A stretch of DNA of 64,000 nt from Carboxylicivirga sediminis (GTDB lineage: Bacteria > Bacteroidota > Bacteroidia > Bacteroidales > Marinilabiliaceae), in assembly GCF_018156225.1 (NCBI RefSeq), contig NZ_JAGTAR010000027.1, positions 1 to 64,000 on the forward strand, read 5' to 3'. The position numbers and the translations under genes are program-made. Below are positions 27,322-36,386 of the stretch, piece after piece. The notes below the pieces were generated by a model. That model saw nothing but the letters and a program-made list of their open reading frames with translations, was not told the DNA's origin and ran no database searches. How positions within the stretch are numbered: the first letter of the stretch is position 1; every line of letters starts with the position of its first letter.

Positions 27322-27367
27322 TTTGCAGTTGAGAATTAAGCCATATATTTGAACTAACAATTTAGTT
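27322..27367 (+). promoter_or_regulatory. blaI promoter with candidate BlaI operator
   Basis: TTTG (27322-27325), 18 bases and TATATTTG (27344-27351) resemble a Bacteroidota promoter. Directly downstream lies the dyad AACTAA-CAAT-TTAGTT (27352-27367), ending eight bases before the blaI start codon. This is a natural place for autorepression by the BlaI-type regulator encoded next, which is an inference. Confidence 0.55.
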
Positions 27368-27374
27368 GAATAGA

Positions 27375-27746
27375 ATGAAGGAATTGACCAAAGCAGAAGA
27401 ACAGGTGATGCAGAAACTATGGGAACTGGGCAAAACCAATGTTAAAAGCATCATAGACCTCATGCCGGAACCCAAGCCGGCATACAATACCGTATCTACC
27501 ATTGTGCGCATTCTCGAGAATAAAGGCTTTGTCGACCATGAAAAGTTGGGCAAAGGATACGTGTATTTTCCAGTTGTGTCTAAAGAGAGTTACAAGAAAG
27601 TGTTTATGAAGCGCTTTATGTCTAATTATTTCCAGGATTCATTTAAAAATATGGTGTCTTTCTTTGCCAAAGAAGACAAGATGGACATAAATGACCTGGA
27701 AGAATTACTGAATGATGTAAAAAAAGATTTGGATAAAGAAGACTAA
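27375..27746 (+). CDS. BlaI/MecI-family transcriptional repressor
   Basis: This 123-residue winged-helix regulator has the family pattern LTKAEEQVMQKLWELGK at residues 3-19 and YNTVSTIVRILENKGFVDHEK in the recognition region. In the known bla and mec systems the partner BlaR1 protease triggers loss of the repressor. The start at 27375 is an ATG; the frame is open from a TTG three codons earlier. The blaR1-like gene follows six bases later. Confidence 0.9.
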   Translation: MKELTKAEEQVMQKLWELGKTNVKSIIDLMPEPKPAYNTVSTIVRILENKGFVDHEKLGKGYVYFPVVSKESYKKVFMKRFMSNYFQDSFKNMVSFFAKEDKMDINDLEELLNDVKKDLDKED

Positions 27747-27752
27747 CACATT

Positions 27753-29213
27753 ATGAACCTAATCGTTAATTACTTATTTGAATCGTCGCTGATTTTGGGC
27801 TTGCTAACAATCTTTTACAGGTTTGTATTGCACTATGAACCAAGGTTTAAATTTAACCGCTTCTACTTGCTGCTATCGCTTATGGCGGCAGCAGTGGTGC
27901 CATTGCTCACATTCAGCTTTTACCGCACAATTACGCCAGAAGGCAATGTGTATGTAGGTAATGTACTGGGAGCCATTACGGTTTATGCCCAAAACACGAA
28001 AGAAGCGGTGGTGCCTGTTGTGGCGCAATCATCAGCTTTTAAATGGTTGTATATGGTTGGTTGCCTCGGTTTGTTGTTGCGCTTGCTTTATGGGTTTGTC
28101 CGATTGGGCGGATTAGCCGGTAAAGTGAAGTTGGTTAGTTTCAATGGATACAAAGTGGCTGACCTGCCCGGTCAGTTTAATCCATTCTCATTCTTTAATG
28201 TGGTGTTTGTGAATCAGTCGCGTTACTCCGAAAAGGAGCTGGAGCAGATTATGATTCATGAGCTGACACATGTTCGGTTAAAGCACAGTTGGGATGTGCT
28301 TTTACTCGAATTACTGCTAATTGTTCAATGGTTCAATCCCTTTGCGTGGTTCCTGCGCAGCATGCTAAAGGAGCTACACGAGTTTCAGGCGGATAAGCAG
28401 GTGCTCGATAAAGGTTATTCAGCTAAAAGTTACAAGGAGTTGTTGTTGTTTCAGGCTACGGGTGCCCGCTTGTTGCCGGTTAATAACTTCAACCAGTCGC
28501 TTACTAAAAAACGATTTACCATGATGAAAAAAGATAATATTCAAAAGTTATTGGGCCTTAAATCAGTGTTTGCCATTGTTACGATGACGATGGTGGCTGT
28601 ACTATTTGCCTGCGAGCTGCGCGATGAGGAGCCTGCCATGACTGAAGAGGCAATAGAAATAAAAGAAGTTGTAGAAAACACCAGTGCACAATTAAAAACA
28701 GTTTCTGGACCGGTTTTCTTTGTGGTGGAGGAGATGCCCGAGTACCCGGGTGGAGAAGAAGCGTTGCGCAACTACATTGCCACTTCGGTTAAATACCCGG
28801 AAATAGCTAAAAAAGCCGGGGTAAGTGGTCGTGTTTATGTGACATTTATTGTTGCCGATGACGGTTCTGTAAGAGATACAAAAATTGCCCGTACAAGTGG
28901 TTTTAGTGTGTTGGATGATGAGGCTCTGCGTGTAGTTTCTGAAATGCCAGAATGGCAACCTGGTAAGCAAAGCGGGAAAGCGGTTAATGTGAGCTTTACG
29001 GTGCCAATTAATTTTGCTCTAAACGATGATCAATTTCAACCAGGGACAACTCAAAAGAAAGGTGTTGCTTACGAGGATATGACCGAAGAACAGAAAGCCC
29101 AGGTTATTGAGCAATACAGGAAAAAAGGATGGGAAGTGAGCTTCAACGAAGACGGTTCTCTCAATCTAAAACAGATTGTAACGGAAAAGGGGACCGCAAC
29201 GCCAATCAAGTAA
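27753..29213 (+). CDS. BlaR1-like M56 metalloprotease sensor with C-terminal TonB domain
   Basis: The 486 residues have N-terminal membrane segments (about 5-25, 37-55, 98-115), a cytoplasm-facing M56 protease domain with zinc motif H169-E-L-T-H173, a further hydrophobic segment near 270-288 and a TonB C-terminal domain from about 325 to 425 (EMPEYPGGEEALRNYI, SGRVYVTFIV, MPEWQPGKQ). No penicillin-binding sensor domain is present, so this is the Bacteroidota form in which the output is not a beta-lactam receptor. The signal sensed is unknown. A glutamate/lysine-rich tail follows. Confidence 0.9.
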   Translation: MNLIVNYLFESSLILGLLTIFYRFVLHYEPRFKFNRFYLLLSLMAAAVVPLLTFSFYRTITPEGNVYVGNVLGAITVYAQNTKEAVVPVVAQSSAFKWLYMVGCLGLLLRLLYGFVRLGGLAGKVKLVSFNGYKVADLPGQFNPFSFFNVVFVNQSRYSEKELEQIMIHELTHVRLKHSWDVLLLELLLIVQWFNPFAWFLRSMLKELHEFQADKQVLDKGYSAKSYKELLLFQATGARLLPVNNFNQSLTKKRFTMMKKDNIQKLLGLKSVFAIVTMTMVAVLFACELRDEEPAMTEEAIEIKEVVENTSAQLKTVSGPVFFVVEEMPEYPGGEEALRNYIATSVKYPEIAKKAGVSGRVYVTFIVADDGSVRDTKIARTSGFSVLDDEALRVVSEMPEWQPGKQSGKAVNVSFTVPINFALNDDQFQPGTTQKKGVAYEDMTEEQKAQVIEQYRKKGWEVSFNEDGSLNLKQIVTEKGTATPIK

Positions 29214-29234
29214 CAAACAATTTATAATGTAAAG

Positions 29235-29281
29235 GACGTAATGTGCAGAGACTTCTCAATGTGCATTACGTCTATTTTTTT
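29235..29281 (+). terminator. Terminator after the blaR1-like gene
   Basis: GACGTAATG pairs with CATTACGTC and a long T-run follows. Confidence 0.85.
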
Positions 29282-29303
29282 GTGCTTGGGCATCTGGACG
29301 GTG

Positions 29304-31367
29304 CTATCGAAGTTCAGATGGCTTATCCACCGGTAACTCACAGGTCTTATTTTGGCACTTATAAATTAACGTTGCGCCTTCTTTAAAACGGTCCTGTAGT
29401 ACTGCTAGTTTTGATACTCCGTCAACTGAACCGGCATAAATGCCGCCTGACCGCAACTGCTGCTGTAGCTCTTTTCTGTAGGCTGCTGCCTTACTGCCTG
29501 CAATTACCAGCTCCTGACGTTTATCCTGCAGATAGGCCAGCAATGCCCACTGTGCATAATAGGTGGGGTGTTCTTCCGCTGTTTTAGTCATCCTGGCGAT
29601 CAGCCCTTTGGCAATTGCTTCATACTCCGGCAGGTGAATGAGCTGGTGCAGTCGTATCAGGTTATTGGCCATAGCACCAACTGACGAGGGGATAACATTA
29701 TCCTGCACATCCGTTTTGCGGGCAATCAATTGTTCGCCACTTTTGGCGGTGTAATAGAATACCTGCGCAGTGGCATTGTAAAACTCACCAATGGTATAGT
29801 CCGCCAGTTCTTGGGCTGTATGCAGGTAAGCCTCATTAAAAGTTACTTCGTATAGACTGATAAGCGCATCAAGCATAAAGGCATAATCATCGAGGAAGGC
29901 TGTAATTTTACTGACGCCATTTTTGGTGGTACGCAGCAAGCTGCCATCCGGTTGGTGCACCTGCTCAAGCAAATATTTCATGGCGCTTTCAGCCATTTGC
30001 AGATAGGCCTCTTCTCCAAAAGCCTGGTAGGCTTCACAAAGACTTGTTATCATCAGCGCGTTCCACGAGGTGAGGGCCTTATCATCCAAACCGGGTCGAA
30101 CACGATGCGCTCGGGCTTTAAAGAGTTTCTCCAGGGCGGTGTTAATGCGTATGTTAAAAGCTTTAGGGTCCAGCTGATGCTGGCGGGCATAGGCTTCGCG
30201 GGTTACATCGCCATGCAATATATTGTTACCGTTTTCCCAGTTACCATTTTCGGTAATGTTGAAATAGCGGAAGAAATGCTCATCATCGCCCAGGAGGGTT
30301 TTCAACTCAGAATAATCCCATACATAAAAAAGGCCTTCTTCGCCCTCGCTGTCGGCATCCAGTGCCGAATAGAAGATACCTTCGGGCGATGTGAGTTCGC
30401 GTTTCACAAAGGCAATGCTTTCCAGCACTATTCGTTTATACAATTCATCATGCGAAGCTTTATAGGCCTGGCTATACAGGGCAATCAGCTGCGCATTATC
30501 GTAGAGCATCTTCTCAAAGTGGGGCGCAAACCAGCGCTCGTCCACCGAGTAACGGGCAAAGCCGCCACCAGCCTGGTCGTATATGCCGCCTGATGCCATG
30601 CGATTAAATGTGAGGTGTACAAAAGAAAGCAACTGCTCATCTTTTTCCATTACGGCTGTCTGATGAATCAGCTTTAGTGCTACCGGCATCGGGAATTTTG
30701 GAGCGCCTCCAAAGCCACCATGCTGTTCATCAAAGCGGGTACTGCTTTTTTGCACCGCCTGGTAAATGTTGGGGGTGACATCATGGTTTGCTACAGGTAT
30801 CTCCAGCTGTTGGATGCCTTTGGTCAGGCCTTCGGCTTGTTGTAGCAGCTTGTCTTTGCCATTGGTATTTAGTTCGGCCAGCTGCTGCAATACAGCCATC
30901 CATTGAGCTTTAGGGAAATAGGTGCCACCCCACACCGGACGGCCATCGGGCAGTGCAAAACAGTTTAAAGGCCATCCGCCCCTGCCGGTCAGCATCTGCA
31001 CGGCTTCCATATAAATCTGGTCTACATCAGGCCGTTCTTCTCTATCCACCTTAATACAGATAAAATGCGCATTCATCAATTGGGCGACCTCTTCATCCTC
31101 AAACGATTCATGCTCCATGACGTGGCACCAGTGGCAGGCCGAATAGCCCACACTAATCAGCAGGAGTTTGTCTTCATCTTTGGCCTTCTGTAATGCTTCA
31201 TCGCCCCAGGGGTACCAATTAACCGGATTATGGGCATGCTGTAATAAATAGGGGCTGGTTTCGTGTATTAATTGATTAGTGTGCATAGATGTATTATTTT
31301 GTGGTAACGAACAGCTCCATACTATCACGATGAGATTGAGTACAGATATGGCAGTCCTGTTAGTCAT
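29304..31367 (-). CDS. DUF255 thioredoxin-domain protein, probable lipoprotein
   Basis: This 687-residue protein belongs to the YyaL / spermatogenesis-associated-20-like family: an N-terminal thioredoxin-like DUF255 domain with C78-HW-C81 in [18 protein letters not shown], then a long alpha/alpha-toroid (six-hairpin glycosidase-like) region. The first 27 residues look like a lipoprotein signal with Cys19 (VWSC). If that is false, the ATG at 31286 ([16 protein letters not shown]) is the usual cytoplasmic start. The biochemical role of the family is unsettled. Confidence 0.85.
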   Translation of the reverse strand: MTNRTAISVLNLIVIVWSCSLPQNNTSMHTNQLIHETSPYLLQHAHNPVNWYPWGDEALQKAKDEDKLLLISVGYSACHWCHVMEHESFEDEEVAQLMNAHFICIKVDREERPDVDQIYMEAVQMLTGRGGWPLNCFALPDGRPVWGGTYFPKAQWMAVLQQLAELNTNGKDKLLQQAEGLTKGIQQLEIPVANHDVTPNIYQAVQKSSTRFDEQHGGFGGAPKFPMPVALKLIHQTAVMEKDEQLLSFVHLTFNRMASGGIYDQAGGGFARYSVDERWFAPHFEKMLYDNAQLIALYSQAYKASHDELYKRIVLESIAFVKRELTSPEGIFYSALDADSEGEEGLFYVWDYSELKTLLGDDEHFFRYFNITENGNWENGNNILHGDVTREAYARQHQLDPKAFNIRINTALEKLFKARAHRVRPGLDDKALTSWNALMITSLCEAYQAFGEEAYLQMAESAMKYLLEQVHQPDGSLLRTTKNGVSKITAFLDDYAFMLDALISLYEVTFNEAYLHTAQELADYTIGEFYNATAQVFYYTAKSGEQLIARKTDVQDNVIPSSVGAMANNLIRLHQLIHLPEYEAIAKGLIARMTKTAEEHPTYYAQWALLAYLQDKRQELVIAGSKAAAYRKELQQQLRSGGIYAGSVDGVSKLAVLQDRFKEGATLIYKCQNKTCELPVDKPSELR

Positions 31368-31499
31368 TTAAGAACAACAGATGGCCGTATCCGAAGTTCA
31401 CTCGCTTTAGAGGATATCGCTTGGCTGTTGGGGCAATAAGTTTGTAATAAATAAGTTAGTATAATGAAGTGCAGTCTGGTGCTGCTTATCGACCAATCT

Positions 31500-32129
31500 A
31501 TGATTTCACGATACACGATATTGCTACTCATCCTGATGGTATTGGCCGGGTGCACCGGCATCGATACCGATAAACTGTCGGATGACCTGGAGTACCGGCC
31601 CAACCTGTCGGTACCGCTCGGCAAATTGACGGCGCAGTACGATGAGGTGTATGAGTTGCCGGTTGACTTGCCTGATCCCATTGACTCGGAACCGGTGAGT
31701 TGGGAGGAGAGGGAAATAATGTATTTCGATTTGGAAGCCTCCATCTCGGAGCGAAAATACATCCTGTCGATGCTCCTGCAGTTTGATATAGTCAATCGCT
31801 ACCCCGCAGCCATGGCCGTGGAGCTATACCTGGTTGATGCATTGGGGGAGATAATAACGCTTACTACATCACCCATTGAACTGGAAGCGGCACAGATTGA
31901 TGAAAGTGGCGCCATTGTGCAGCCGGCCAGTACTGATCCATATCCTTATCAGCTGCCGTTAAGCGACGAACAGATTGATGCTTTGCTGGACGCCCGGGCA
32001 TTGATTGCTGAAGGAGTGGTGAAAGACATCCTGCTCAGCAACGCCATAGTCAACAGTTTTTCATCGTATCAGCTGGATGCTGCCATAGGCGTGCAGGCAC
32101 AGGTGGATTTTAGTATTAACAATAACTAA
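31500..32129 (+). CDS. Hypothetical lipoprotein preceding DUF5723 gene
   Basis: I do not recognise a family for this 209-residue protein. It starts at 31500 with a lipoprotein signal (lipobox VLAGC, Cys18). The mature part is acidic and beta-rich, with many Asp and Glu residues and no cysteines. Its stop codon touches the start codon of the next gene, so translation is coupled and the two products probably work together at the outer membrane. Base composition here is richer in G+C than in the neighbours. Confidence 0.65.
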   Translation: MISRYTILLLILMVLAGCTGIDTDKLSDDLEYRPNLSVPLGKLTAQYDEVYELPVDLPDPIDSEPVSWEEREIMYFDLEASISERKYILSMLLQFDIVNRYPAAMAVELYLVDALGEIITLTTSPIELEAAQIDESGAIVQPASTDPYPYQLPLSDEQIDALLDARALIAEGVVKDILLSNAIVNSFSSYQLDAAIGVQAQVDFSINNN

Positions 32130-33581
32130 ATGAAGCAGCTGTCCTACTATATTGTTATTCTTGGGCTGCTGGCTTTTGTTCATGTGGCTAAGGCACAACA
32201 AAACCTCACCCTGTTTCTGATGCACGATGTGCCGCAGGCCAACTTTGTGAACCCGGCCGTTACCTACCAATGCGATTGGATCGTAGGGGTGCCGGCTTTA
32301 GCATCGCTGCACAGTAATTACAACAACAGTGCGTTTACCGTCAATGATGCCCTGCGCTACGATGCTGCTACTGACTCCAGCTATGTGAATTTTGATAAGG
32401 TAGTGAATCAGCTCGATAACACCGAGATAGTGGCATCCACTGCGCATTACACCCCTTTGTATGCCGGCTTCTGGTTAAAGAATAACTGGATAACCTTTTC
32501 GGTAACTGAGAAGGTGACGGCTTTTAATACCATGCCCAGGGAGGCAGCCGAACTGCTGTGGTATGGCAATACGCGTTTTGTGGGGCGCGAAGCTTCGTTG
32601 GATGGCCTTCGTATGAGTGGCTATCACTACCGCGACTATGCGCTGGGTATTGCCCGAAAGGTATCAGAGCGATTACAGTTGGGTATGCATGCCCGATTAC
32701 TATTTGGCAAAGGAAGTATGTATACACCCAAAACGGTGGGCGGACTAGCGACCAATGCCACCAATTTTAATCTGTTGATTGATTTGGATACCAAAGTGCA
32801 TACCTCATTTCCGATAGAGGTGGAGCTGGATGATGAAGGATATGTTAACAGCATTGACCTGCAGGATGATATTGACTGGCGACAGTACATGATGAATGCC
32901 AAAAACCTGGGGATAGGGTTCGACTTTGGTTTTATCTATGAGCTGGATGAGCGCACAACCCTATCGGGCAGCCTGCTAAACCTGGGTGTGATAGGCTGGA
33001 AAACTGATGTAAATAGTTTTGTGTCTGACGGCACTTTTGAGTTTACCGGTACCGATTCATCTACCGATTTTAACAACGGCAATTATGCGCAAGAACTGGG
33101 CGACAGCCTGCGCCATCAGTTCTTACCCGTACCTGATAATAATACCTTTACCACCCGCCTGACGCCTGAAATGTACCTGGGTGCCACCCGCAACTTCACC
33201 AACCACCTGAATGCCGGTGCGGTATTCTACAGCCGGATATATCGTAACCGCATCATGCCGGCATTTACCTTGTCGGCCAACACCTATAACTACAAAATGC
33301 TGAATGGCTCCTTGTCATACACAGCTATCAATGGCGACTATATGAATATTGGGGCCGGACTGGGGCTTAAGCTGGGTGTTTTCCACTTGCATGCGGTGAG
33401 CGATAACCTGCTTGGCTTTTTAAAGCTTGAGAACCAACGCAACCTCAATCTGCGTTTTGGGCTGAGCATTGTACCCCGCTGCGATGAACCACGCAATGAG
33501 GTGCAAAAAAGCAAAAAGGGCATCAGCGCCCTGCCATGCTACCAGGATCCGTATGCGAAAGGCCGCCGGAATAGGCGCTAG
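32130..33581 (+). CDS. DUF5723-family outer-membrane protein
   Basis: This 483-residue protein has a signal peptide ending VAKAQ (about 22), followed by the typical N-terminal LFLMHDVPQANFVNPA stretch of DUF5723/PorV-like barrels of Bacteroidota, then repeated amphipathic strands to the end. The C-terminal RRNRR tail is short and basic. The function of the family is not known. It is coupled to the lipoprotein gene directly upstream. Confidence 0.75.
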   Translation: MKQLSYYIVILGLLAFVHVAKAQQNLTLFLMHDVPQANFVNPAVTYQCDWIVGVPALASLHSNYNNSAFTVNDALRYDAATDSSYVNFDKVVNQLDNTEIVASTAHYTPLYAGFWLKNNWITFSVTEKVTAFNTMPREAAELLWYGNTRFVGREASLDGLRMSGYHYRDYALGIARKVSERLQLGMHARLLFGKGSMYTPKTVGGLATNATNFNLLIDLDTKVHTSFPIEVELDDEGYVNSIDLQDDIDWRQYMMNAKNLGIGFDFGFIYELDERTTLSGSLLNLGVIGWKTDVNSFVSDGTFEFTGTDSSTDFNNGNYAQELGDSLRHQFLPVPDNNTFTTRLTPEMYLGATRNFTNHLNAGAVFYSRIYRNRIMPAFTLSANTYNYKMLNGSLSYTAINGDYMNIGAGLGLKLGVFHLHAVSDNLLGFLKLENQRNLNLRFGLSIVPRCDEPRNEVQKSKKGISALPCYQDPYAKGRRNRR

Positions 33582-33739
33582 TGGTTGGCTTTAAGTTTAT
33601 CTGTACTTTTTACACAAAGTTGATAATCTTCTTTTTTCTAAAAGGCAATCCCCCTAATTATTAATTTATTATGCGAATCAATAGTTAAAAATTGCTTAAT
33701 ATACACTTTCAACCCATATCAGGGTTGTTTTCTCACCAT

Positions 33740-34023
33740 ATTGATAACCCCGCGCTTCGCACGGGGCTATTATTGTTAATGTCCTACGGACATTTTTTCT
33801 GAAAGTCGCAACGACTTGCTAAGCATCTGTGAGATGCTTAGCAAGTTTTCTTTCATACCTGTTGGTGTTTCCCTGTATCATGAAAGTTTTTATCACGAAG
33901 GGATTTAATATTAATAACAGAACCCCGGAGTGGGTTCAACTATTGATTCGCATGTATTTTAACCTCCATAAACCGTCCTCCCCAAGGTGGAAATGCCTTA
34001 GGTCATTGAATAGTGCGCTAAGG
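33740..34023. repeat. Cluster of short palindromes (REP-like element)
   Basis: Six inverted repeats lie within 285 bases without a convincing gene: CCCCGCGC..GCACGGGG (33748-33766), AATGTCC-TAC-GGACATT (33778-33794), AAGTCG-CAA-CGACTT (33803-33817), CTTGCTAAGCATCT-GTG-AGATGCTTAGCAAG (33815-33845, perfect 14-bp stem), GAACCC..GGGTTC (33920-33937) and CCTTAG..CTAAGG (33996-34023). The fourth is followed by ttttcttt and could also terminate transcription. Similar strings of palindromes are found between genes in many Bacteroidota; no transposase is present. Confidence 0.6.
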
Positions 34024-34131
34024 TGAATGGGTACAGATTTTTTAAAACACAAGTTATATCTCTTTACAAAGCACCATCATGACTTTTCCTCACTACGTTT
34101 ATGCTTTTTTGTAAGCAGGTTTTTGAATTTT

Positions 34132-34141
34132 CCTCATGAGG
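34132..34141. repeat. Perfect 10-bp palindrome
   Basis: CCTCATGAGG is self-complementary and lies just upstream of the HU-like gene promoter region. Role unknown. Confidence 0.4.
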
Positions 34142-34145
34142 TTTC

Positions 34146-34211
34146 TTGACTTTAACCCGGGTTAAAACTAATTTGTACTATGGTAAAAAAGTAATATGAC
34201 CCGGGTTAAAA
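34146..34211 (+). promoter_or_regulatory. HU-like gene promoter with two CCCGGGTTAAA operators
   Basis: TTG (34146-34148), 20 bases and TAATTTG (34169-34175, one base short of TAnnTTTG) form a plausible promoter. The spacer holds the perfect 16-bp palindrome TTTAACCCGGGTTAAA (34151-34166). A second copy, ACCCGGGTTAAAA, lies at 34199-34211, 44 bases further on. This paired layout suggests repression by a dimeric regulator, possibly with looping; the regulator is not identified. Confidence 0.55.
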
Positions 34212-34274
34212 TCAAAAAGTATAAGAAGACAAAACAATAACTGTCCTTATAAAAATTCATAAACCTACTGAGAC

Positions 34275-34661
34275 ATGACGATTAATTACAAGAAGGTAAA
34301 GCAAATTGTTAAGGATAAGAACGGGAATGAGAAAGAGGTGTATTATGCGCGCTCGTGCCAGCGACGTAAAATTGATTTGTATGATTTAGCAGAGCGCCTT
34401 GCCAGCTATAGCATATTATCACCGGTGGATATACACAGTGTTTTAATTGGGTTAGCCGATGTCATTCCTGAGTATTTGATGGATAACAAGTCGGTGGACT
34501 TGGGCGATTTGGGCATCATCAGTCTGCACCTGAGCAGCCACAGCGAAGAAACCGAAGAGGCAGTGACCTGGCGTTCCATAAAGGATCTGAAGGTGCAGTT
34601 CAGAGCTGGTGTGCGTTTTAAAAAGAAGCTAAAGCACGCCAGTTTTAAGTTGGTGAAATAA
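34275..34661 (+). CDS. HU-related DNA-binding protein
   Basis: This 128-residue protein belongs to the HU-related group of Bacteroidota (histone-like, HU-CCDC81/HU_rel type). It has the pattern of an HU domain: helices at about 35-60 (DLYDLAERLASYSILS), then VDIHSVLIGLADVIPEYLMDNKSVDLGDLGIISLHL, and a basic beta arm VQFRAGVRFKKKLK. An N-terminal extension MTINYKKVKQIVKDKNG is typical for the group. It should bind DNA non-specifically. The promoter upstream carries palindromic operators. Confidence 0.85.
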   Translation: MTINYKKVKQIVKDKNGNEKEVYYARSCQRRKIDLYDLAERLASYSILSPVDIHSVLIGLADVIPEYLMDNKSVDLGDLGIISLHLSSHSEETEEAVTWRSIKDLKVQFRAGVRFKKKLKHASFKLVK

Positions 34662-34674
34662 TTTTGATACAAAA

Positions 34675-34724
34675 AAGGCTCGCATCTTATTGAGATAATC
34701 TAACTCAAGATGCGGGCCTTATAA
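34675..34724 (+). terminator. Terminator hairpin, copy 1 of a repeated hairpin
   Basis: AAGGCTCGCATCTT (34675-34688) pairs with AAGATGCGGGCCTT (34707-34720) and ends the HU-like gene. Almost the same hairpin recurs at 35350-35395. Confidence 0.8.
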
Positions 34725-34763
34725 CAAAAGGCCGTATGCATATTCAGAAAAGCAGATAAAGCT

Positions 34764-35327
34764 ATGAGATATTTATTGTGGATTCTTCTGTTAATACCTT
34801 CGTATTGCCTGGCGCAGAATGTGGCTGAAAGAAAGGGAACATTAAAGGCAGGCATAGGATTAGGGTATAACGAAGGGTATCAAGAATCAGGGCTGGGGCT
34901 GGTTTACACAATTGGCTGGCAAAAGGCGATTGATAGTCAGGAGCGATTACGAATCAATCCCAACATCTTGTTTGGAGGATTTACACCTCTAATGATGACT
35001 GATAAACGCGATCAGTATATACGCTCAGGCAGCTTTGGGTGCCATCTGTATTACGATATGCTGCAAGGTAAGCACCTGTCGTTATTTGCTATGGCGGGAG
35101 CTTATGGCAATTACACCAGGGGATTGCTGGGCGATGGCGAATTTAATACTGGCTCAGAGTACTATCATAAGTTTTATGCTGGTGGTACAGCTTCATTGGG
35201 GATAAGGGTTTATAATCCGTCAAAGCGGATAGGTTATGAAATAAGGCCGCTGACCTTTCAATATGGCAGTAACCAGCATTTTATGGGCTATGTAATGGTC
35301 AGCATTGATTTTCAAATCAGGCGATAA
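34764..35327 (+). CDS. Small outer-membrane beta-barrel protein, unknown
   Basis: This 187-residue protein has a signal peptide ending SYCLAQ (about 18) and a mature part with alternating strands (LKAGIGLGYNEGY, LGLVYTIGWQ, LSLFAMAGAYGNYT, TASLGIRVY, YVMVSIDFQI) that fits an 8-stranded barrel. No family is recognised. It sits alone between two nearly identical hairpins, which makes it look like a separate cassette. Confidence 0.7.
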   Translation: MRYLLWILLLIPSYCLAQNVAERKGTLKAGIGLGYNEGYQESGLGLVYTIGWQKAIDSQERLRINPNILFGGFTPLMMTDKRDQYIRSGSFGCHLYYDMLQGKHLSLFAMAGAYGNYTRGLLGDGEFNTGSEYYHKFYAGGTASLGIRVYNPSKRIGYEIRPLTFQYGSNQHFMGYVMVSIDFQIRR

Positions 35328-35349
35328 CTGTTTGTGGTGAAATGCAAAT

Positions 35350-35399
35350 AAGGCTCGCACCTTATTGATTTAATGTACATCAAGATGCGAGCCTTATAT
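35350..35399. terminator. Terminator hairpin, copy 2 of the repeated hairpin
   Basis: AAGGCTCGCACCTT (35350-35363) pairs with AAGATGCGAGCCTT (35382-35395). It resembles the hairpin at 34675 closely in stem and flanks and stands between convergent genes, so it may act on both. Confidence 0.8.
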
Positions 35400-35419
35400 T
35401 TTGGTTATAACAAATCTTC

Positions 35420-36295
35420 TTACTTCAGCAGCTTATCCATTCTGGCTGCATCGTCCTTTTGTTCCAGCCTGAGGTAGGTGTTTTTCAGGTATCTGATATA
35501 GGATTGGTCCTGTGGATTCATCTGGCGCAGCCTGATAAAGGTGTCGCGTGCAATACGAAAATCAGCTGATACCTTTTTAAGGTCGCGACGCAGGTAAGCA
35601 TAGGTAGTGGCATTTTTGTTTTTATTGTACTTAGCCATTTCATACTTATATCTGTCTTCGGCTTTGTTGTAATAATACCTGGCTTTCCATTCCAGGGCCG
35701 CTTCATAATCTGGTTGTTCTTTAATGAGTTCATTGCAGGTTTTAACAGCTCTGCCTGCATTACCGGTTGCTTCCAGCGCTTTAATGTAGGTGAGTTGTGC
35801 TTCCTTCGAAAGTACGGCTTCTCCTTTGCTCTCATAGGCTGCAACAACTGCCTCACTATTTTCGTTGGCAGCATTCAGAAACACCTGACGTTCAGCTTTC
35901 AGCTTCAGCAATTCCGGGGTAGTGATTTTGTCTGCATACGATTGCCACAGGGCTAACTCCTGGTCGGTGCGGCCTTCGCGCTGTAAAAGTTGTGAGTATT
36001 CGGCCACTAATCCAATATTAGAATCATCTTTCAATAGCTGGTCATAAATGGCAGTAGCCTCATCGGCTTTATCTATCTGGGCGCAGCTTTGTGCCTGTTT
36101 AATCAAGAGGTCTTTACTGACCTCTACATTGTTGCTAGCGGCTAATTGGATATATTCAGCATAAAGAGTATATGCTTTGGTGTAGTCTGCCTGGTTAAAA
36201 GCAGCATCCGCTTCTGAGAGAATAGTGGGTAACTTAGCAGTAGGATTGCAAGCCGCTAATATAGCAATGGATAGTATGAATAATACCTTCTTCAT
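35420..36295 (-). CDS. TPR-like lipoprotein
   Basis: This 291-residue protein has a lipoprotein signal with lipobox LAAC (Cys16) and consists of helical repeats resembling TPR units, for example EADAAFNQADYTKAYTLYAEYI and EATAIYDQLLKDDSNIGLVAEYSQLL. It is probably a periplasmic scaffold. The start at 36295 is the ATG at the signal peptide; the long open frame upstream is not part of the gene. Convergent with the small barrel gene. Confidence 0.75.
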   Translation of the reverse strand: MKKVLFILSIAILAACNPTAKLPTILSEADAAFNQADYTKAYTLYAEYIQLAASNNVEVSKDLLIKQAQSCAQIDKADEATAIYDQLLKDDSNIGLVAEYSQLLQREGRTDQELALWQSYADKITTPELLKLKAERQVFLNAANENSEAVVAAYESKGEAVLSKEAQLTYIKALEATGNAGRAVKTCNELIKEQPDYEAALEWKARYYYNKAEDRYKYEMAKYNKNKNATTYAYLRRDLKKVSADFRIARDTFIRLRQMNPQDQSYIRYLKNTYLRLEQKDDAARMDKLLK

Positions 36296-36386
36296 TATAA
36301 ACGTGTTTTGGTGTTTGTGCGACGAAGATACAATCAAAAGCCGTGCCTGACAAATACAGCAACTTGGCAAAGGGCTGAGAAATGCC

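Noticed and set aside
33740-34023. Possible CRISPR array
   Set aside because: The palindromes differ from one another and have no constant repeat or regular spacer length, and no cas gene is present.
33829-34026. Open frame of 65 codons within the palindrome cluster
   Set aside because: It starts inside the 14-bp hairpin stem and reads through three other inverted repeats; the translation is not protein-like.
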